The position numbers were made by a program, and so were the translations under genes. A stretch of DNA of 64,000 nucleotides from an uncultured Rubrobacteraceae bacterium (lineage in GTDB: Bacteria > Actinomycetota > Rubrobacteria > Rubrobacterales > Rubrobacteraceae): assembly GCA_902806095.1 (NCBI GenBank), contig CADCVF010000081.1, positions 1 to 64,000 on the forward strand, read 5' to 3'. Below the pieces are notes generated by a model. It saw nothing but the letters and a program-made list of their open reading frames with translations, was not told the DNA's origin and made no database searches. Shown in pieces: positions 1 through 7,512 of this stretch; within the stretch, counting starts at the first letter, position 1, and each line of letters starts with the position of its first letter.

Positions 1-79
1 GACCACCAGGTTGATAGGCCACAGGTGTAAGTGCAGCGATGTATGTAGCCGAGTGGTACTAATAAGTCGAGGGCTTGAT
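1..79 (+). rRNA. 23S rRNA, 3' end only
   Basis: The first bases match the conserved 3' end of bacterial 23S rRNA (GACCACCAGGTTGATAGGCC, later GGTACTAATAAGTCGAGGGC). Only the last part of the gene is in the window and the exact 3' end is approximate. It lies on the same strand as the 5S gene, so this is the tail of an rRNA operon. No tRNA is seen between 23S and 5S. Confidence 0.93.
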
Positions 80-150
80 GTACTTTCGCGCTGTGCGGTT
101 TTCAAAGGGCAGGCGCCCTCTACAACCGAATACTTGCCGCTTTTTAAGAA

Positions 151-262
<112 letters not shown>

Positions 263-270
263 ATTTTCAT

Positions 271-301
271 TAGCTAGTCAGCATTTCAGCTTGTCAGCTT
301 T
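271..301. repeat. TCAGCA/TGCTGA modular intergenic repeat, copy 1
   Basis: The words GTCAGCATTTCAGC and TTGTCAGC occur just after 5S. The same words, in both orientations, recur in most gaps of this window. It is the simplest copy, with no internal hairpin. Confidence 0.6.
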
Positions 302-329
302 CTGTCGAGTTTGCCTGGGTAGACTTCGG

Positions 330-335
330 TATCAT
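330..335 (+). promoter_or_regulatory. -10 box TATCAT, leaderless type
   Basis: TATCAT is followed by exactly six bases and then ATG at 342. The same spacing is seen at six other genes here, so transcription probably starts at or next to the A of the ATG. No clear -35 box is seen. Confidence 0.55.
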
Positions 336-341
336 TCCTCC

Positions 342-428
342 ATGAACGACTTTCACATCGGTGCGTTCGCCCTCGCGTTTGATGACCGCGGGAGGGTGCT
401 TCTGTGTTTGCGGCAGGGTACCGGGTAA
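342..428 (+). pseudogene. NUDIX N-terminal fragment, possible leader ORF
   Basis: A 28-residue reading frame starts at the leaderless-type ATG at 342 and ends in TAA directly against the next ATG (TAAATG). Its sequence, with FALAFDDRGRVLL, looks like the first beta strands of a NUDIX hydrolase (typically AVAVVFDDEGRVLL). The GX5EX7REUXEEXGU NUDIX box is absent, so it cannot be an active enzyme. It is either the stump of a deleted gene whose promoter now drives the metallophosphatase, or a translated leader peptide coupled to it. The family match rests on about 15 residues. Confidence 0.5.
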
Positions 429-1787
429 ATGATCGAGTTGGGTGACGATGTTCTGGTGGTCTTTGTCTCCGATTCGCACATCGGGGGGGACCCTGGTTGC
501 GACGGGTTCGAGTCGCCGAACGAGCTCGAAGCTCTCTTCCAGGAGCTTGCGGACCGGGACGGGCCTGTCGAGCTGATTCTCGCGGGGGACTTCTTCGATT
601 TCTTGCAGATAGGCGAGGTTGCGGAGGGGAAGAACCGGGCTTCGCTGACGATCGAACGCCCCGAGTATGTGCATCTCTTCGCCGTCCTAGAGCGGTTTCG
701 CGCGGCGGCGGGCAAGCGAGTTATCTACCTGCCGGGGAACCACGACGCTGAGTCGTTCTGGAACACGGAGATCCAGGAGACGTTGCGCGAGCGGGGGCTC
801 GTCGATGAGTTCGCGTACTATTATCTCGCCTCCTTGGAGACGGGCGGAGAGCGGCGGGTAGTCTACTGCGAACACGGCAACCAGTTCGACCCCGAGAACA
901 GCGTTGGTAATTACCACGATCCCCTTGACACGCCCCTGGGGCACCATGTCGTGATGGACGGCACCAGGCGCATCGCGCCTTACGGTGAGATCTCTCCCGG
1001 TTTGGACCTTTCGGAGATAAAGATGGTCTATCCGCTGGTGGCGATTCCGGCCTGGATCGCGAGCCGTTACTTCTACAATCTGGCTGGGAAGGTTGCTTCT
1101 TATTTGCTCGTGCCACTGCTCGTAGCGTATGCTATCTACAAGGTGGTCGCGTTCGTGATCTCGCGTGCGACCGGCGGTGAGGCGAGCCTGCTGTTCGGTA
1201 GCGCCCGCGAGCTGTCGCAGGTGCACCAGGCTCTTCTCGACACCGTCCTTTTCCTGCTCTTGGTGTTTGGGATCTTCGGGGTCTTCTTCCTGGTCGTGCG
1301 CCACTCCGTCCACAAGACTTTGAGGGCTGTGAGCCCTGGCGGAACGCCGCATTACTCGCCCGCGGAGGCTTCTCAACAGAGGATCATGGCGATCCTCGCG
1401 GGCGGGGCAGGGCCACCGATGGACCCATCGTTCGATCCTACGACGGCCGATGTCTTCGTCTCGGGTCACACCCACCTCCCTTCGCTCATCGAGACCGAGG
1501 GGCCTGAGGGCAGCGAGGCTGTGCTGGTGAACTCAGGATGCTTTTTGCGGCAGCTGCAGCCTATAACGCCCCGGCTAAAGGGGCCGCCGATCTTCGTTTC
1601 GAAGTTTGTCCTGACCCACGTCCGCGTGTTCGCCCAGGAAGGGAAGTTGCGCGTCGAACTCTGGGAGCACCCGAAGCCGGCCGGACAGACCTTGACCCGC
1701 ATCGAGCGCCTCGTCTCGATCGGACGCCGCCCGCCGCAGCAGCCCGCAGACTCGAAGCCTCGTCTCGTAGCATCGGCCACACTGTAG
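429..1787 (+). CDS. Membrane-anchored calcineurin-like metallophosphoesterase
   Basis: The 452-residue protein has a two-metal phosphoesterase fold. Visible ligand motifs are D15-x-H17, G53-D54, G103-N-H-D106, H149 and G346-H-T-H349. Between the fourth and fifth motif sits an insert with two hydrophobic membrane segments (about 222-244 and 272-291), which would tether the enzyme to the membrane. The layout resembles LpxH-like and YkuE-like phosphatases, but a lipid A substrate is unlikely in this lineage and the true substrate is unknown. The ATG at 429 abuts the stop of the NUDIX-like mini-ORF and has no separate strong Shine-Dalgarno sequence, which favours translational coupling to it. Confidence 0.85.
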   Translation: MIELGDDVLVVFVSDSHIGGDPGCDGFESPNELEALFQELADRDGPVELILAGDFFDFLQIGEVAEGKNRASLTIERPEYVHLFAVLERFRAAAGKRVIYLPGNHDAESFWNTEIQETLRERGLVDEFAYYYLASLETGGERRVVYCEHGNQFDPENSVGNYHDPLDTPLGHHVVMDGTRRIAPYGEISPGLDLSEIKMVYPLVAIPAWIASRYFYNLAGKVASYLLVPLLVAYAIYKVVAFVISRATGGEASLLFGSARELSQVHQALLDTVLFLLLVFGIFGVFFLVVRHSVHKTLRAVSPGGTPHYSPAEASQQRIMAILAGGAGPPMDPSFDPTTADVFVSGHTHLPSLIETEGPEGSEAVLVNSGCFLRQLQPITPRLKGPPIFVSKFVLTHVRVFAQEGKLRVELWEHPKPAGQTLTRIERLVSIGRRPPQQPADSKPRLVASATL

Positions 1788-1878
1788 TCGGCCGTGCAGC
1801 ATGTCCCGGATGAAGTGTTAGGGTAGTAAGAGCAGCATCGAGCTTTAGTCGATTGGATGAGATCAGGAGGTAGAACCC

Positions 1879-2265
1879 ATGCAGAACGATGAGATAGACC
1901 AGCAGTTCGTAGAACATCAGCGAGAGAGGCTGGTGGGCTTGCGCGAGGAACTGGTGCGCATACGCGAAGGCATGGCCGCTGACGAAGAGGACCTCGGCGA
2001 GGCCGAGGGGGATTCCACGCCCGACTCGGGCGACATGAGCCAGGATATGTTCACCCGTGAGATGGACGCCTCCATAGGGGAGCAGGCCGAGCGCCGCCTC
2101 GGGGAGATCGACCGTGCGCTGCAGAAGGTCGAAGAGGGCACCTACGGACTCTCCGACGACAGCGGGAAGCCTATACCCACAGGCAGGCTCGAGGCCGTGC
2201 CCGAGGCGATAAGGACCGTCGAGGAACAGCAGCGCTTCGAGAGGGAGCGACGCCCCCCAATCTAG
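1879..2265 (+). CDS. DksA/TraR-like protein lacking zinc cysteines
   Basis: The 128-residue protein has an acidic, helical N-terminal two-thirds that should form a coiled coil. Its C-terminal block around residues 87-118 (GTYGLSDDSGKPIPTGRLEA) aligns with the DksA/TraR finger (GTYGYCEETGEPIGLKRLEA). Every zinc-binding cysteine is replaced and the protein contains no cysteine at all. DksA family members bind the RNA polymerase secondary channel and alter initiation, often with ppGpp. A cysteine-less form could still do so, as some described DksA2 proteins do. The start is supported by AGGAGG at 1866-1871. It stands alone between the phosphatase and the M50 gene. Confidence 0.75.
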   Translation: MQNDEIDQQFVEHQRERLVGLREELVRIREGMAADEEDLGEAEGDSTPDSGDMSQDMFTREMDASIGEQAERRLGEIDRALQKVEEGTYGLSDDSGKPIPTGRLEAVPEAIRTVEEQQRFERERRPPI

Positions 2266-2280
2266 AGCCAGCCGTTTCTT

Positions 2281-2314
2281 GCTCTTGCTGAAGTGCTGAC
2301 AAGCTGAAATGCTG
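2281..2314. repeat. TCAGCA/TGCTGA modular intergenic repeat, copy 2
   Basis: TTGCTGAAGTGCTGAC and GCTGAAATGCTG stand in tandem between the DksA-like gene and the promoter of the M50 protease gene. The copy touches the left arm of the dyad at 2313-2372. Confidence 0.6.
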
Positions 2315-2372
2315 TCTCGTCACCTGGCGGTATAATCTGTTCATGGATCATCGTTCGTCAGGTGACGAGACA
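2313..2372. promoter_or_regulatory. 14-bp dyad centred on the predicted transcription start
   Basis: TGTCTCGTCACCTG at 2313-2326 is repeated as its exact reverse complement, CAGGTGACGAGACA, at 2359-2372. The 32-base centre holds the -10 box and the start codon. The axis falls at 2342/2343, exactly the expected start site and first base of the ATG. The left arm is upstream of the transcript, so it cannot act as an RNA hairpin. A two-site operator for a dimeric or tetrameric regulator is the likely role. Confidence 0.6.
2331..2336 (+). promoter_or_regulatory. -10 box TATAAT, leaderless type
   Basis: A perfect TATAAT lies six bases before the ATG at 2343. No Shine-Dalgarno sequence fits between them, so the M50 protease mRNA is probably leaderless. 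Confidence 0.7.
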
Positions 2373-3212
2373 AGAGAGCCCATCTTCCGCAGCGACCTTG
2401 AAGGGCCGAGGCCAGAACCGAGGTATGAGCCCCTCAGGCCAGAAGGTGGCCTTTGGAGCGTCATCAAGCGCTGGCTCGCGCCGCTCGCCGCGGTTGGGAT
2501 CCTGCTCGCAAAGTTCAAGGGCCTGGCGTTACTTCTCCTCAAGGTGAAGTTCCTGGGCACGGCTCTGACTATGCTCGTCAGCATAGGAGCTTACGCCCTG
2601 CTGTTTCCGGTGTGGTTCGCGGTCGGGATAGTCGTTTTGATCTGGGTTCACGAGATGGGACACGTCATTCAGCTCAGGCGCGAGGGAATCCCTGCTTCAG
2701 CCCCGATGTTCATACCCTTTCTCGGGGCTTTCGTGGCGATGAAGCAGATGCCGAAGGACGCCCTGGCCGAGGCGCGCGTCGGGCTCGCCGGCCCCGTGCT
2801 CGGTACGCTCGGTGGCCTCGCGACCCTCGGGCTCTACGCGCTTATGGGAGACCATCTGTTCCTCGGGCTCGCTTACTTCAATTTCATCATCAACCTTTTC
2901 AACCTGGCGCCGCTGCTGCCGCTCGACGGCGGAAGGGCCGTCGGAGCGATGTCGCCTATCTTCCAGGTGCTCGGGCTCGTCGTGATGGTCGCACTGTTCT
3001 TCGTGGCCCCGATCATGGCGTTTATCGCGCTGCTCGGCCTGCCTGAGCTCTGGCACCGCTGGAAGACGCGCAATACGCCGGAAGGAAAGGCGTACTACGA
3101 CCTTCCGTTGCGCCAGAGGGTGGCTGTCGGCGTGGTCTACCTGGGTTTGATCGTCGTGCTGGGTCTCCTGACGGGGGCCACGTTCGAGCCGGATCCGGCG
3201 TCGCTCCAGTAA
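2343..3212 (+). CDS. Site-2-protease-type (M50) membrane metalloprotease
   Basis: The 289-residue protein has several membrane segments and the two M50 signatures. The zinc motif is H103-E-M-G-H107 inside a hydrophobic helix, and L194-D-G-G-R198 is the second metal-ligand region (NLAPLLPLDGGR). This family cuts substrates within the membrane, typically anti-sigma factors or membrane-bound regulators. There is no PDZ or CBS domain, and the first 40 residues are polar and cytosolic. The stop codon is one base before the start of the ArsA-type ATPase gene, so the two are surely co-transcribed. Its substrate cannot be told from the sequence. Expression is probably set at the dyad operator around the start. 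Confidence 0.88.
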   Translation: MDHRSSGDETREPIFRSDLEGPRPEPRYEPLRPEGGLWSVIKRWLAPLAAVGILLAKFKGLALLLLKVKFLGTALTMLVSIGAYALLFPVWFAVGIVVLIWVHEMGHVIQLRREGIPASAPMFIPFLGAFVAMKQMPKDALAEARVGLAGPVLGTLGGLATLGLYALMGDHLFLGLAYFNFIINLFNLAPLLPLDGGRAVGAMSPIFQVLGLVVMVALFFVAPIMAFIALLGLPELWHRWKTRNTPEGKAYYDLPLRQRVAVGVVYLGLIVVLGLLTGATFEPDPASLQ

Positions 3213-3213
3213 C

Positions 3214-4383
3214 GTGCGTACGATCCTCTACACCGGCAAGGGCGGCGTCGGCAAGACGAGCGTGGCCGCGGCCACGGCTTTGAAGGCTTCGCTGACGGGG
3301 AAGAATGTACTCGTGATGAGCACCGACCCCGCGCACTCGCTCGCCGACGTTTTCGACACGGAGATAGGGCCTGACCCGAAGGAGATGACTACAGGCCTGT
3401 GGGCGCAGGAGATGGACCACACGTCCATGATCGAGGAGAACTGGTCCGAGATACAGGGCTACATGACAACGCTCTTCGAGTGGCAGGGCGCCGACACGCT
3501 CGCCGCCGAGGAGCTTGCGATGCTGCCTGGGATGGACGAGCTCTTCGGGCTCCTCATGGTCAGGCGCCACAACCAGGAGGGCCTCTACGACGCCCTTATA
3601 CTCGACGCCGCGCCTACCGGCGAGACGCTGAAGCTTCTGAGCCTTCCCGACCACATGAGCTGGTACGTCGAGAAGGTCTTCCCGATACAGCGCCGCGCCG
3701 CGAAGCTGGTCAGGCCGTTTGCGAACAGGGCAAAATCTCTTCCCCCGCTGCCCCAGGACAGCGTCTTCGCCGCCGGCCAGAGGTTCTACGAGGCCATCGC
3801 GAGCGTCGAGGAGATCCTGACCGACCGAAACAACGCTTCTGTGCGCCTGGTGCTCAACGCGGAGAAGATGGTCATAGCGGAGGCGCGGCGGGCCTACACC
3901 TACCTCAACCTCTACGACTATGGCGTGGACGCTATTGTGGTCAACCGGCTCTTGCCCGAGACTATAAGCGACCCTTACTTCGTGCGCTGGCAGGAGGCGC
4001 AGGCGCGGCACATGCAGACTATCGAAGAGTCATTCGCCCCCATCCCGATCCTGACCGCACGGCTCTTCGACCGCGAGATGTTCGGCCTGGAGGCGCTCGG
4101 CGCGCTCGCCGAGGATGTCTTCGATGACGCGGAGCCTCTCGGGGTGCTGTTCAAAGGCGCCACGCACGACATAGAGAAAAATGGCGAAGGCTACGACGTC
4201 GTCTTCCACCTGCCGCTCGCTGAGAAGCAGAGCGTGGACCTTTCGAAGAAGGGGGCCGAGTTGCTCGTAAAGGTCGGCAACTACCGGAGGAACATCCTTC
4301 TGCCCGACGCCCTCGCGCGTCTCTCGGCGGCGGGTGCGAGCTTCGAGGAAGGCTCGCTGAGAGTGAGGTTGAAGGATGACTGA
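3214..4383 (+). CDS. ArsA/Get3-family ATPase with C-terminal HSP20-like domain
   Basis: The 389-residue protein has a deviant Walker A (GKGGVGKT, residues 8-15), the STDPAHS switch I motif near 36-42 and the DAAPTGETLK switch region near 131-140. The last 70 residues (from about 318) form the small beta-sandwich called the ArsA HSP20-like domain. There is no second ATPase half, so it should work as a homodimer like Get3. The family covers arsenite-pump ATPases and tail-anchored protein targeting factors. No arsB or arsR is nearby and the partner is a membrane protease, so a membrane-protein handling role is more likely than arsenite export. The GTG start is one base after the upstream stop. 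Confidence 0.88.
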   Translation: MRTILYTGKGGVGKTSVAAATALKASLTGKNVLVMSTDPAHSLADVFDTEIGPDPKEMTTGLWAQEMDHTSMIEENWSEIQGYMTTLFEWQGADTLAAEELAMLPGMDELFGLLMVRRHNQEGLYDALILDAAPTGETLKLLSLPDHMSWYVEKVFPIQRRAAKLVRPFANRAKSLPPLPQDSVFAAGQRFYEAIASVEEILTDRNNASVRLVLNAEKMVIAEARRAYTYLNLYDYGVDAIVVNRLLPETISDPYFVRWQEAQARHMQTIEESFAPIPILTARLFDREMFGLEALGALAEDVFDDAEPLGVLFKGATHDIEKNGEGYDVVFHLPLAEKQSVDLSKKGAELLVKVGNYRRNILLPDALARLSAAGASFEEGSLRVRLKDD

Positions 4384-4579
4384 GGAGAAGCAACGCAAGG
4401 GCTCGCTCCTGGGCGTGATCGCCTACGTCCTGGTGCCCGGCGAGCGGCGAGTGCGGGCCGCAGGGCACTTCCGCAAAGCGGGCTTCGAGACTCTCAAAGG
4501 TGTCGGAGCGCTGGTGAGGCCCGAGAAGTCGCAGGCACCGTCAGGCGCTGCTAGCAGGGAACGCATAGAGATCGAGTAG
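4376..4579 (+). CDS. Small protein coupled to the ArsA-type ATPase
   Basis: The 67-residue protein overlaps the end of the ATPase gene by eight bases, a layout typical of translational coupling. It is basic, with a short moderately hydrophobic stretch (LLGVIAYVLVPG) followed by an amphipathic, positively charged region (GHFRKAGFETLKGVGALVRP). No family is recognised. The coupling suggests it acts with the ATPase, perhaps as a membrane-touching adaptor, but this is inference. Confidence 0.6.
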   Translation: MTEEKQRKGSLLGVIAYVLVPGERRVRAAGHFRKAGFETLKGVGALVRPEKSQAPSGAASRERIEIE

Positions 4580-4611
4580 GAGAGGCCGTTGCCGGACCCC
4601 AGGAGGAAGTG

Positions 4612-4788
4612 ATGAGAGGACGGGACTTCTTGCGGAGGGTGGGGGAGTTCGCCAGGAAGGAAGTCACCCTGGCGCTGCCTGCTGCGCAGCGGGCAGCGAG
4701 CCACGGCTTGCAGGCGTTCTTGAAGAAGTTCTCCGAAGAATACGGCAAGGAGCGCAAGAAACTGAAGAGTGGTACCGACGCACGGTAG
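4612..4788 (+). CDS. Small basic helical protein
   Basis: The 58-residue reading frame has a strong AGGAGGAAG ribosome site (4601-4609) two bases before its ATG and ends in TAG at 4786-4788. It is rich in Lys and Arg ([14 protein letters not shown], later [15 protein letters not shown]) with an amphipathic helical pattern and no cysteine. It lies 32 bases after the previous small gene and is probably the last gene of the M50-ArsA operon. No family is recognised. The ribosome site and position are the main support. Confidence 0.6.
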   Translation: MRGRDFLRRVGEFARKEVTLALPAAQRAASHGLQAFLKKFSEEYGKERKKLKSGTDAR

Positions 4789-4794
4789 CGGTTT

Positions 4795-4821
4795 GGCCCT
4801 CAGGGCCGCCGGTAGTATGAT
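4795..4821 (+). promoter_or_regulatory. Hairpin and likely pdxS promoter
   Basis: GGCCCT-C-AGGGCC (4795-4807) is a short perfect hairpin just after the upstream operon. It is followed by TATGAT at 4816-4821, a plausible -10 box for pdxS. No clear -35 box is seen. Confidence 0.4.
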
Positions 4822-4861
4822 ATCCCTTACAAATTCTAGTAGATACCAGCGGGAGAATAAT

Positions 4862-5758
4862 ATGGCCGAGAACGGACAGCTAACAGGGACCTTCAGGGTC
4901 AAGAGCGGGATGGCCCAGATGCTCAAGGGCGGGGTCATCATGGACGTCGTCGACGCCGAGCAGGCCAGGATCGCCGAGGAGGCTGGGGCCGTGGCCGTCA
5001 TGGCCCTGGAGCGTGTGCCAGCTGATATTAGGGCCGATGGTGGAGTCGCGAGGATGAGCGACCCCGAGAAGATCGTGGAGATCCAGGAGTCCGTCACCAT
5101 CCCCGTAATGGCCAAAGCGCGCATCGGGCACTTTGTGGAGGCCCAGATCCTGGAGGCCCTCGAGGTCGACTACATCGACGAGTCCGAGGTCCTGACGCCG
5201 GCCGACGAGAAGCACCACATAGACAAGGCCGGTTTCGAGGTGCCTTTCGTGTGCGGTGCCACGAACCTCGGGGAGGCGCTCAGGCGCATCGGCGAGGGGG
5301 CTGCCATGATCCGGTCAAAGGGCGAGGCAGGCACAGGCAACGTGGTCGAGGCCGTGAGGCACATGCGCGCGATAGTCGGCGGCATCCGTCGTCTTGGCGC
5401 GCTCGAGCACGAGGAGATGATGACGGAAGCGAAGAACCTCGGGGCGCCGTACGAGCTCGTGCGATGGGTCGTCGAGAACGGGCGACTACCCGTCGTGCTG
5501 TTCACGGCCGGCGGTATAGCCACCCCTGCCGATGCTGCGCTGATGATGCAGCTTGGGGCCGACGGCGTTTTCGTGGGGAGCGGCATCTTCAAGAGCGGGG
5601 ACCCTGCCACAAGGGCGCGGGCCATCGTGAAGGCGACGACGCACTTCAAGGACGCCAAGGCCGTGGCCGAGGCGAGCAGGGGCCTCGGCGTGGCGATGGT
5701 CGGTAGGGAGATGGGCGATCTAGCTGAAGGAGAGCGACTCGCTACCCGTGGCTGGTAA
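4862..5758 (+). CDS. pdxS: Pyridoxal 5'-phosphate synthase subunit PdxS
   Basis: The 298-residue TIM-barrel enzyme builds PLP from ribose 5-phosphate, glyceraldehyde 3-phosphate and ammonia in the DXP-independent pathway. Visible signatures are the GGVIMDVV start of the barrel, MAKARIGHF with the first catalytic lysine, [10 protein letters not shown] with the second lysine and phosphate loop, and [15 protein letters not shown]. The ATG at 4862 is chosen because the family begins just before this point (usual length about 294) and GGGAG lies at 4851-4855; a longer frame from 4769 runs through the promoter. It overlaps pdxT by 11 bases, which is the expected pairing. Confidence 0.97.
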   Translation: MAENGQLTGTFRVKSGMAQMLKGGVIMDVVDAEQARIAEEAGAVAVMALERVPADIRADGGVARMSDPEKIVEIQESVTIPVMAKARIGHFVEAQILEALEVDYIDESEVLTPADEKHHIDKAGFEVPFVCGATNLGEALRRIGEGAAMIRSKGEAGTGNVVEAVRHMRAIVGGIRRLGALEHEEMMTEAKNLGAPYELVRWVVENGRLPVVLFTAGGIATPADAALMMQLGADGVFVGSGIFKSGDPATRARAIVKATTHFKDAKAVAEASRGLGVAMVGREMGDLAEGERLATRGW

Positions 5759-6368
5759 CGGCGAGACGAACGGCGTGGCGCGCGAGGAAGAGGGCCAGAA
5801 GAGGGTCGGGGTCCTCGCGTTGCAGGGAGACTTCAGGGAGCACGCCGAGATCCTGCGTGGGCTCGGGGTCGAGCCTGTCGAGGTGCGGGCCGTAGAGGAC
5901 CTCGAAGGTTTGGCTGGGATCATCGTCCCCGGCGGCGAGTCGACGACCATAGGGAAGATGATGGTCTCCTCCGGTCTCCTCGACGGTATCAGGAGCTACT
6001 ACTACAAGGGCGGCCCAGTGTGGGGCACGTGCGCCGGGATGGTGCTTGCGGCGTCGGCGACTACGGGTCCGCGCCAGCCTCTGCTCGGCCTGATGAATGC
6101 GCTCGTCGAGCGCAACGGGTTTGGGCGGCAGGTCCATTCCTTCGAGGCCGACCTCGAAGTCGACGGCTTCGAAGAGCCGTTCACGGGGGTCTTCATCCGG
6201 GCGCCTTTCTTCGAGGACGTGGGGCCAGGGGTCGAGGTGCTCTCCAAAGTCGGAGATAGAGTCGTTGCGGCAAGGGGCGAGAACATACTGGTAACGGCGT
6301 TCCATCCCGAACTTACGGACGACGTCAGGTTTCACGAGTACTTTTTGCGGGAGGTTTGTTCCATATGA
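5748..6368 (+). CDS. pdxT: PLP synthase glutaminase subunit PdxT
   Basis: The 206-residue protein is a class I glutamine amidotransferase that hydrolyses glutamine and passes ammonia to PdxS. The triad is visible: nucleophile C95 in GTCAGM, H186 and E188 in FHPEL. The [11 protein letters not shown] oxyanion loop is intact. The GTG start at 5748 lies inside the end of pdxS. The first 16 residues are a polar extension before the usual [10 protein letters not shown], so an internal start is possible, though no better one is evident. Confidence 0.95.
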   Translation: MAGNGETNGVAREEEGQKRVGVLALQGDFREHAEILRGLGVEPVEVRAVEDLEGLAGIIVPGGESTTIGKMMVSSGLLDGIRSYYYKGGPVWGTCAGMVLAASATTGPRQPLLGLMNALVERNGFGRQVHSFEADLEVDGFEEPFTGVFIRAPFFEDVGPGVEVLSKVGDRVVAARGENILVTAFHPELTDDVRFHEYFLREVCSI

Positions 6369-7129
6369 GTGGGCATAGTAAATGGTCGACGATCAAGCGC
6401 AAGAAAGGTGCCGCCGACGCGAAGCGCGGGGCGCTATTCGGTAAGTTGTCCAAGGCTATAAGCGTCGCAGCGCGCGAGGGAGGCGGGGACGTCGAGATGA
6501 ACGCGGCTCTAGGCCTTGCGGTGCAGAAGGCCAGGGACGCCAACATGCCAAACGACAACATCCAGCGGGCCGTCGACAAGGGGACGGGCGCAGGCTCCGA
6601 CGCCGACACCTACGAGCGGATCACTTACGAGGGCTACGCGCCAGGCGGGGTCGCCGTCCTGGTCGACGTGCTCACGGACAACCGCAATAGGGCCGCCTCC
6701 GACGTGCGCTACGTCTTCTCCAAGAACGGCGGCAAGCTTGGCACGAGCGGCTCGGTCGCCTACCTGTTCGAGCGGAAGGGCGTGATCCTAGTCCCTAAGG
6801 ACTACACTGACGAAGAGGAGTTGATGGAGGTCGCCCTCGAAGCCGGGGCTGAGGACGTAGAAGAGCAGGAGAACGACTACAGGGTCGTCATTACCCCGGA
6901 GGATTTTACGGCCGTCAGGGAGGCTCTCGGCCAGGCGGATATCCCTTACGAGAACGCGGAGATCACCATGGAGCCCCAGAACAGCATCGACCTCGACGCA
7001 GGGACGGCGAGGCAGACGCTGCGCCTGATCGACGCCCTCGAAGAGAACGACGACGTGCAGGAAGTCTACGCGAACTTCGATATCTCGGAGGAGGTCATGG
7101 CGGTAACGGTCGACGAGGAGATGAAGTAG
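6365..7129 (+). CDS. YebC/PmpR family protein
   Basis: The 254-residue protein begins with the family signature [14 protein letters not shown] and keeps the three-domain YebC layout and usual length. The ATG at 6365 overlaps the pdxT stop (ATGA) and has GGGAGG about ten bases upstream. YebC family proteins are DNA-binding regulators in some bacteria, and a role in easing ribosome stalling at proline runs has been reported for others. In many genomes yebC precedes ruvC; here ruvC lies 6 kb further on, with accessory genes between. Confidence 0.95.
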   Translation: MSGHSKWSTIKRKKGAADAKRGALFGKLSKAISVAAREGGGDVEMNAALGLAVQKARDANMPNDNIQRAVDKGTGAGSDADTYERITYEGYAPGGVAVLVDVLTDNRNRAASDVRYVFSKNGGKLGTSGSVAYLFERKGVILVPKDYTDEEELMEVALEAGAEDVEEQENDYRVVITPEDFTAVREALGQADIPYENAEITMEPQNSIDLDAGTARQTLRLIDALEENDDVQEVYANFDISEEVMAVTVDEEMK

Positions 7130-7512
7130 CATTTCAGCAAGTCAGCATTTCATACCGAGTCGTTTGAATGGGATCGTGTTCGGGCTGCGCGCACACACAT
7201 GGTAGGCCCTCCCAGTAGTCGTTCCCGCGCAAGCGGGAATCCACTGCGGTGGCGCTTCCCGCCTCCAACCACGACCGATCTACCAGATTACGTCTGAGAC
7301 CTATGCGAGTCGCATTAGCATCAGCTTTCGGCCGACTTCGATCGTGTTGGTCGCGAGAGATATCGTTCGCAGCGAACAATTGGTACAGTTGCGGGCAGGG
7401 ATAGCCAGATGTCGGAGGAAAGGGTCCTAGTCAAACATATCGCCCCGCATAGCAACCTTCTTCTTCGTCCCCGACCCTGCTCGCGAGGACAGGCCCTGCG
7501 GAGGAGACTCTG
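7130..7512. other. Intergenic region, 383 bp
   Basis: This gap starts with a short TTTCAGCAAGTCAGCATTTC repeat directly against the yebC stop. It then holds one palindromic element (7221-7240) and ends in GGAGGAG before the next gene. No tRNA and no convincing small gene is seen. Confidence 0.6.
7221..7240. repeat. dRS3-like palindrome, copy 1
   Basis: GTTCCCGCGCAAGCGGGAAT has arms TTCCCGC and GCGGGAA around GCAA and is followed by CCAC. A near-identical copy lies at 36537-36556. The form resembles the dRS3 repeats (ATTCCC-N8-GGGAAT) known from Neisseria and similar short palindromes in many genomes. Confidence 0.6.

Noticed and set aside
263-341. tRNA gene after the 5S rRNA
   Set aside because: No T-loop or acceptor-stem pattern is present in this gap, nor in the other gaps checked by eye.
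3214-4383. Arsenite efflux ATPase as a specific function
   Set aside because: No arsB, arsR, arsC or arsD is nearby and the partner gene is a membrane protease, so only the family name is given.
4769-4861. Longer PdxS start at 4769
   Set aside because: This part covers the hairpin and -10 box, and the family starts at the ATG 4862.
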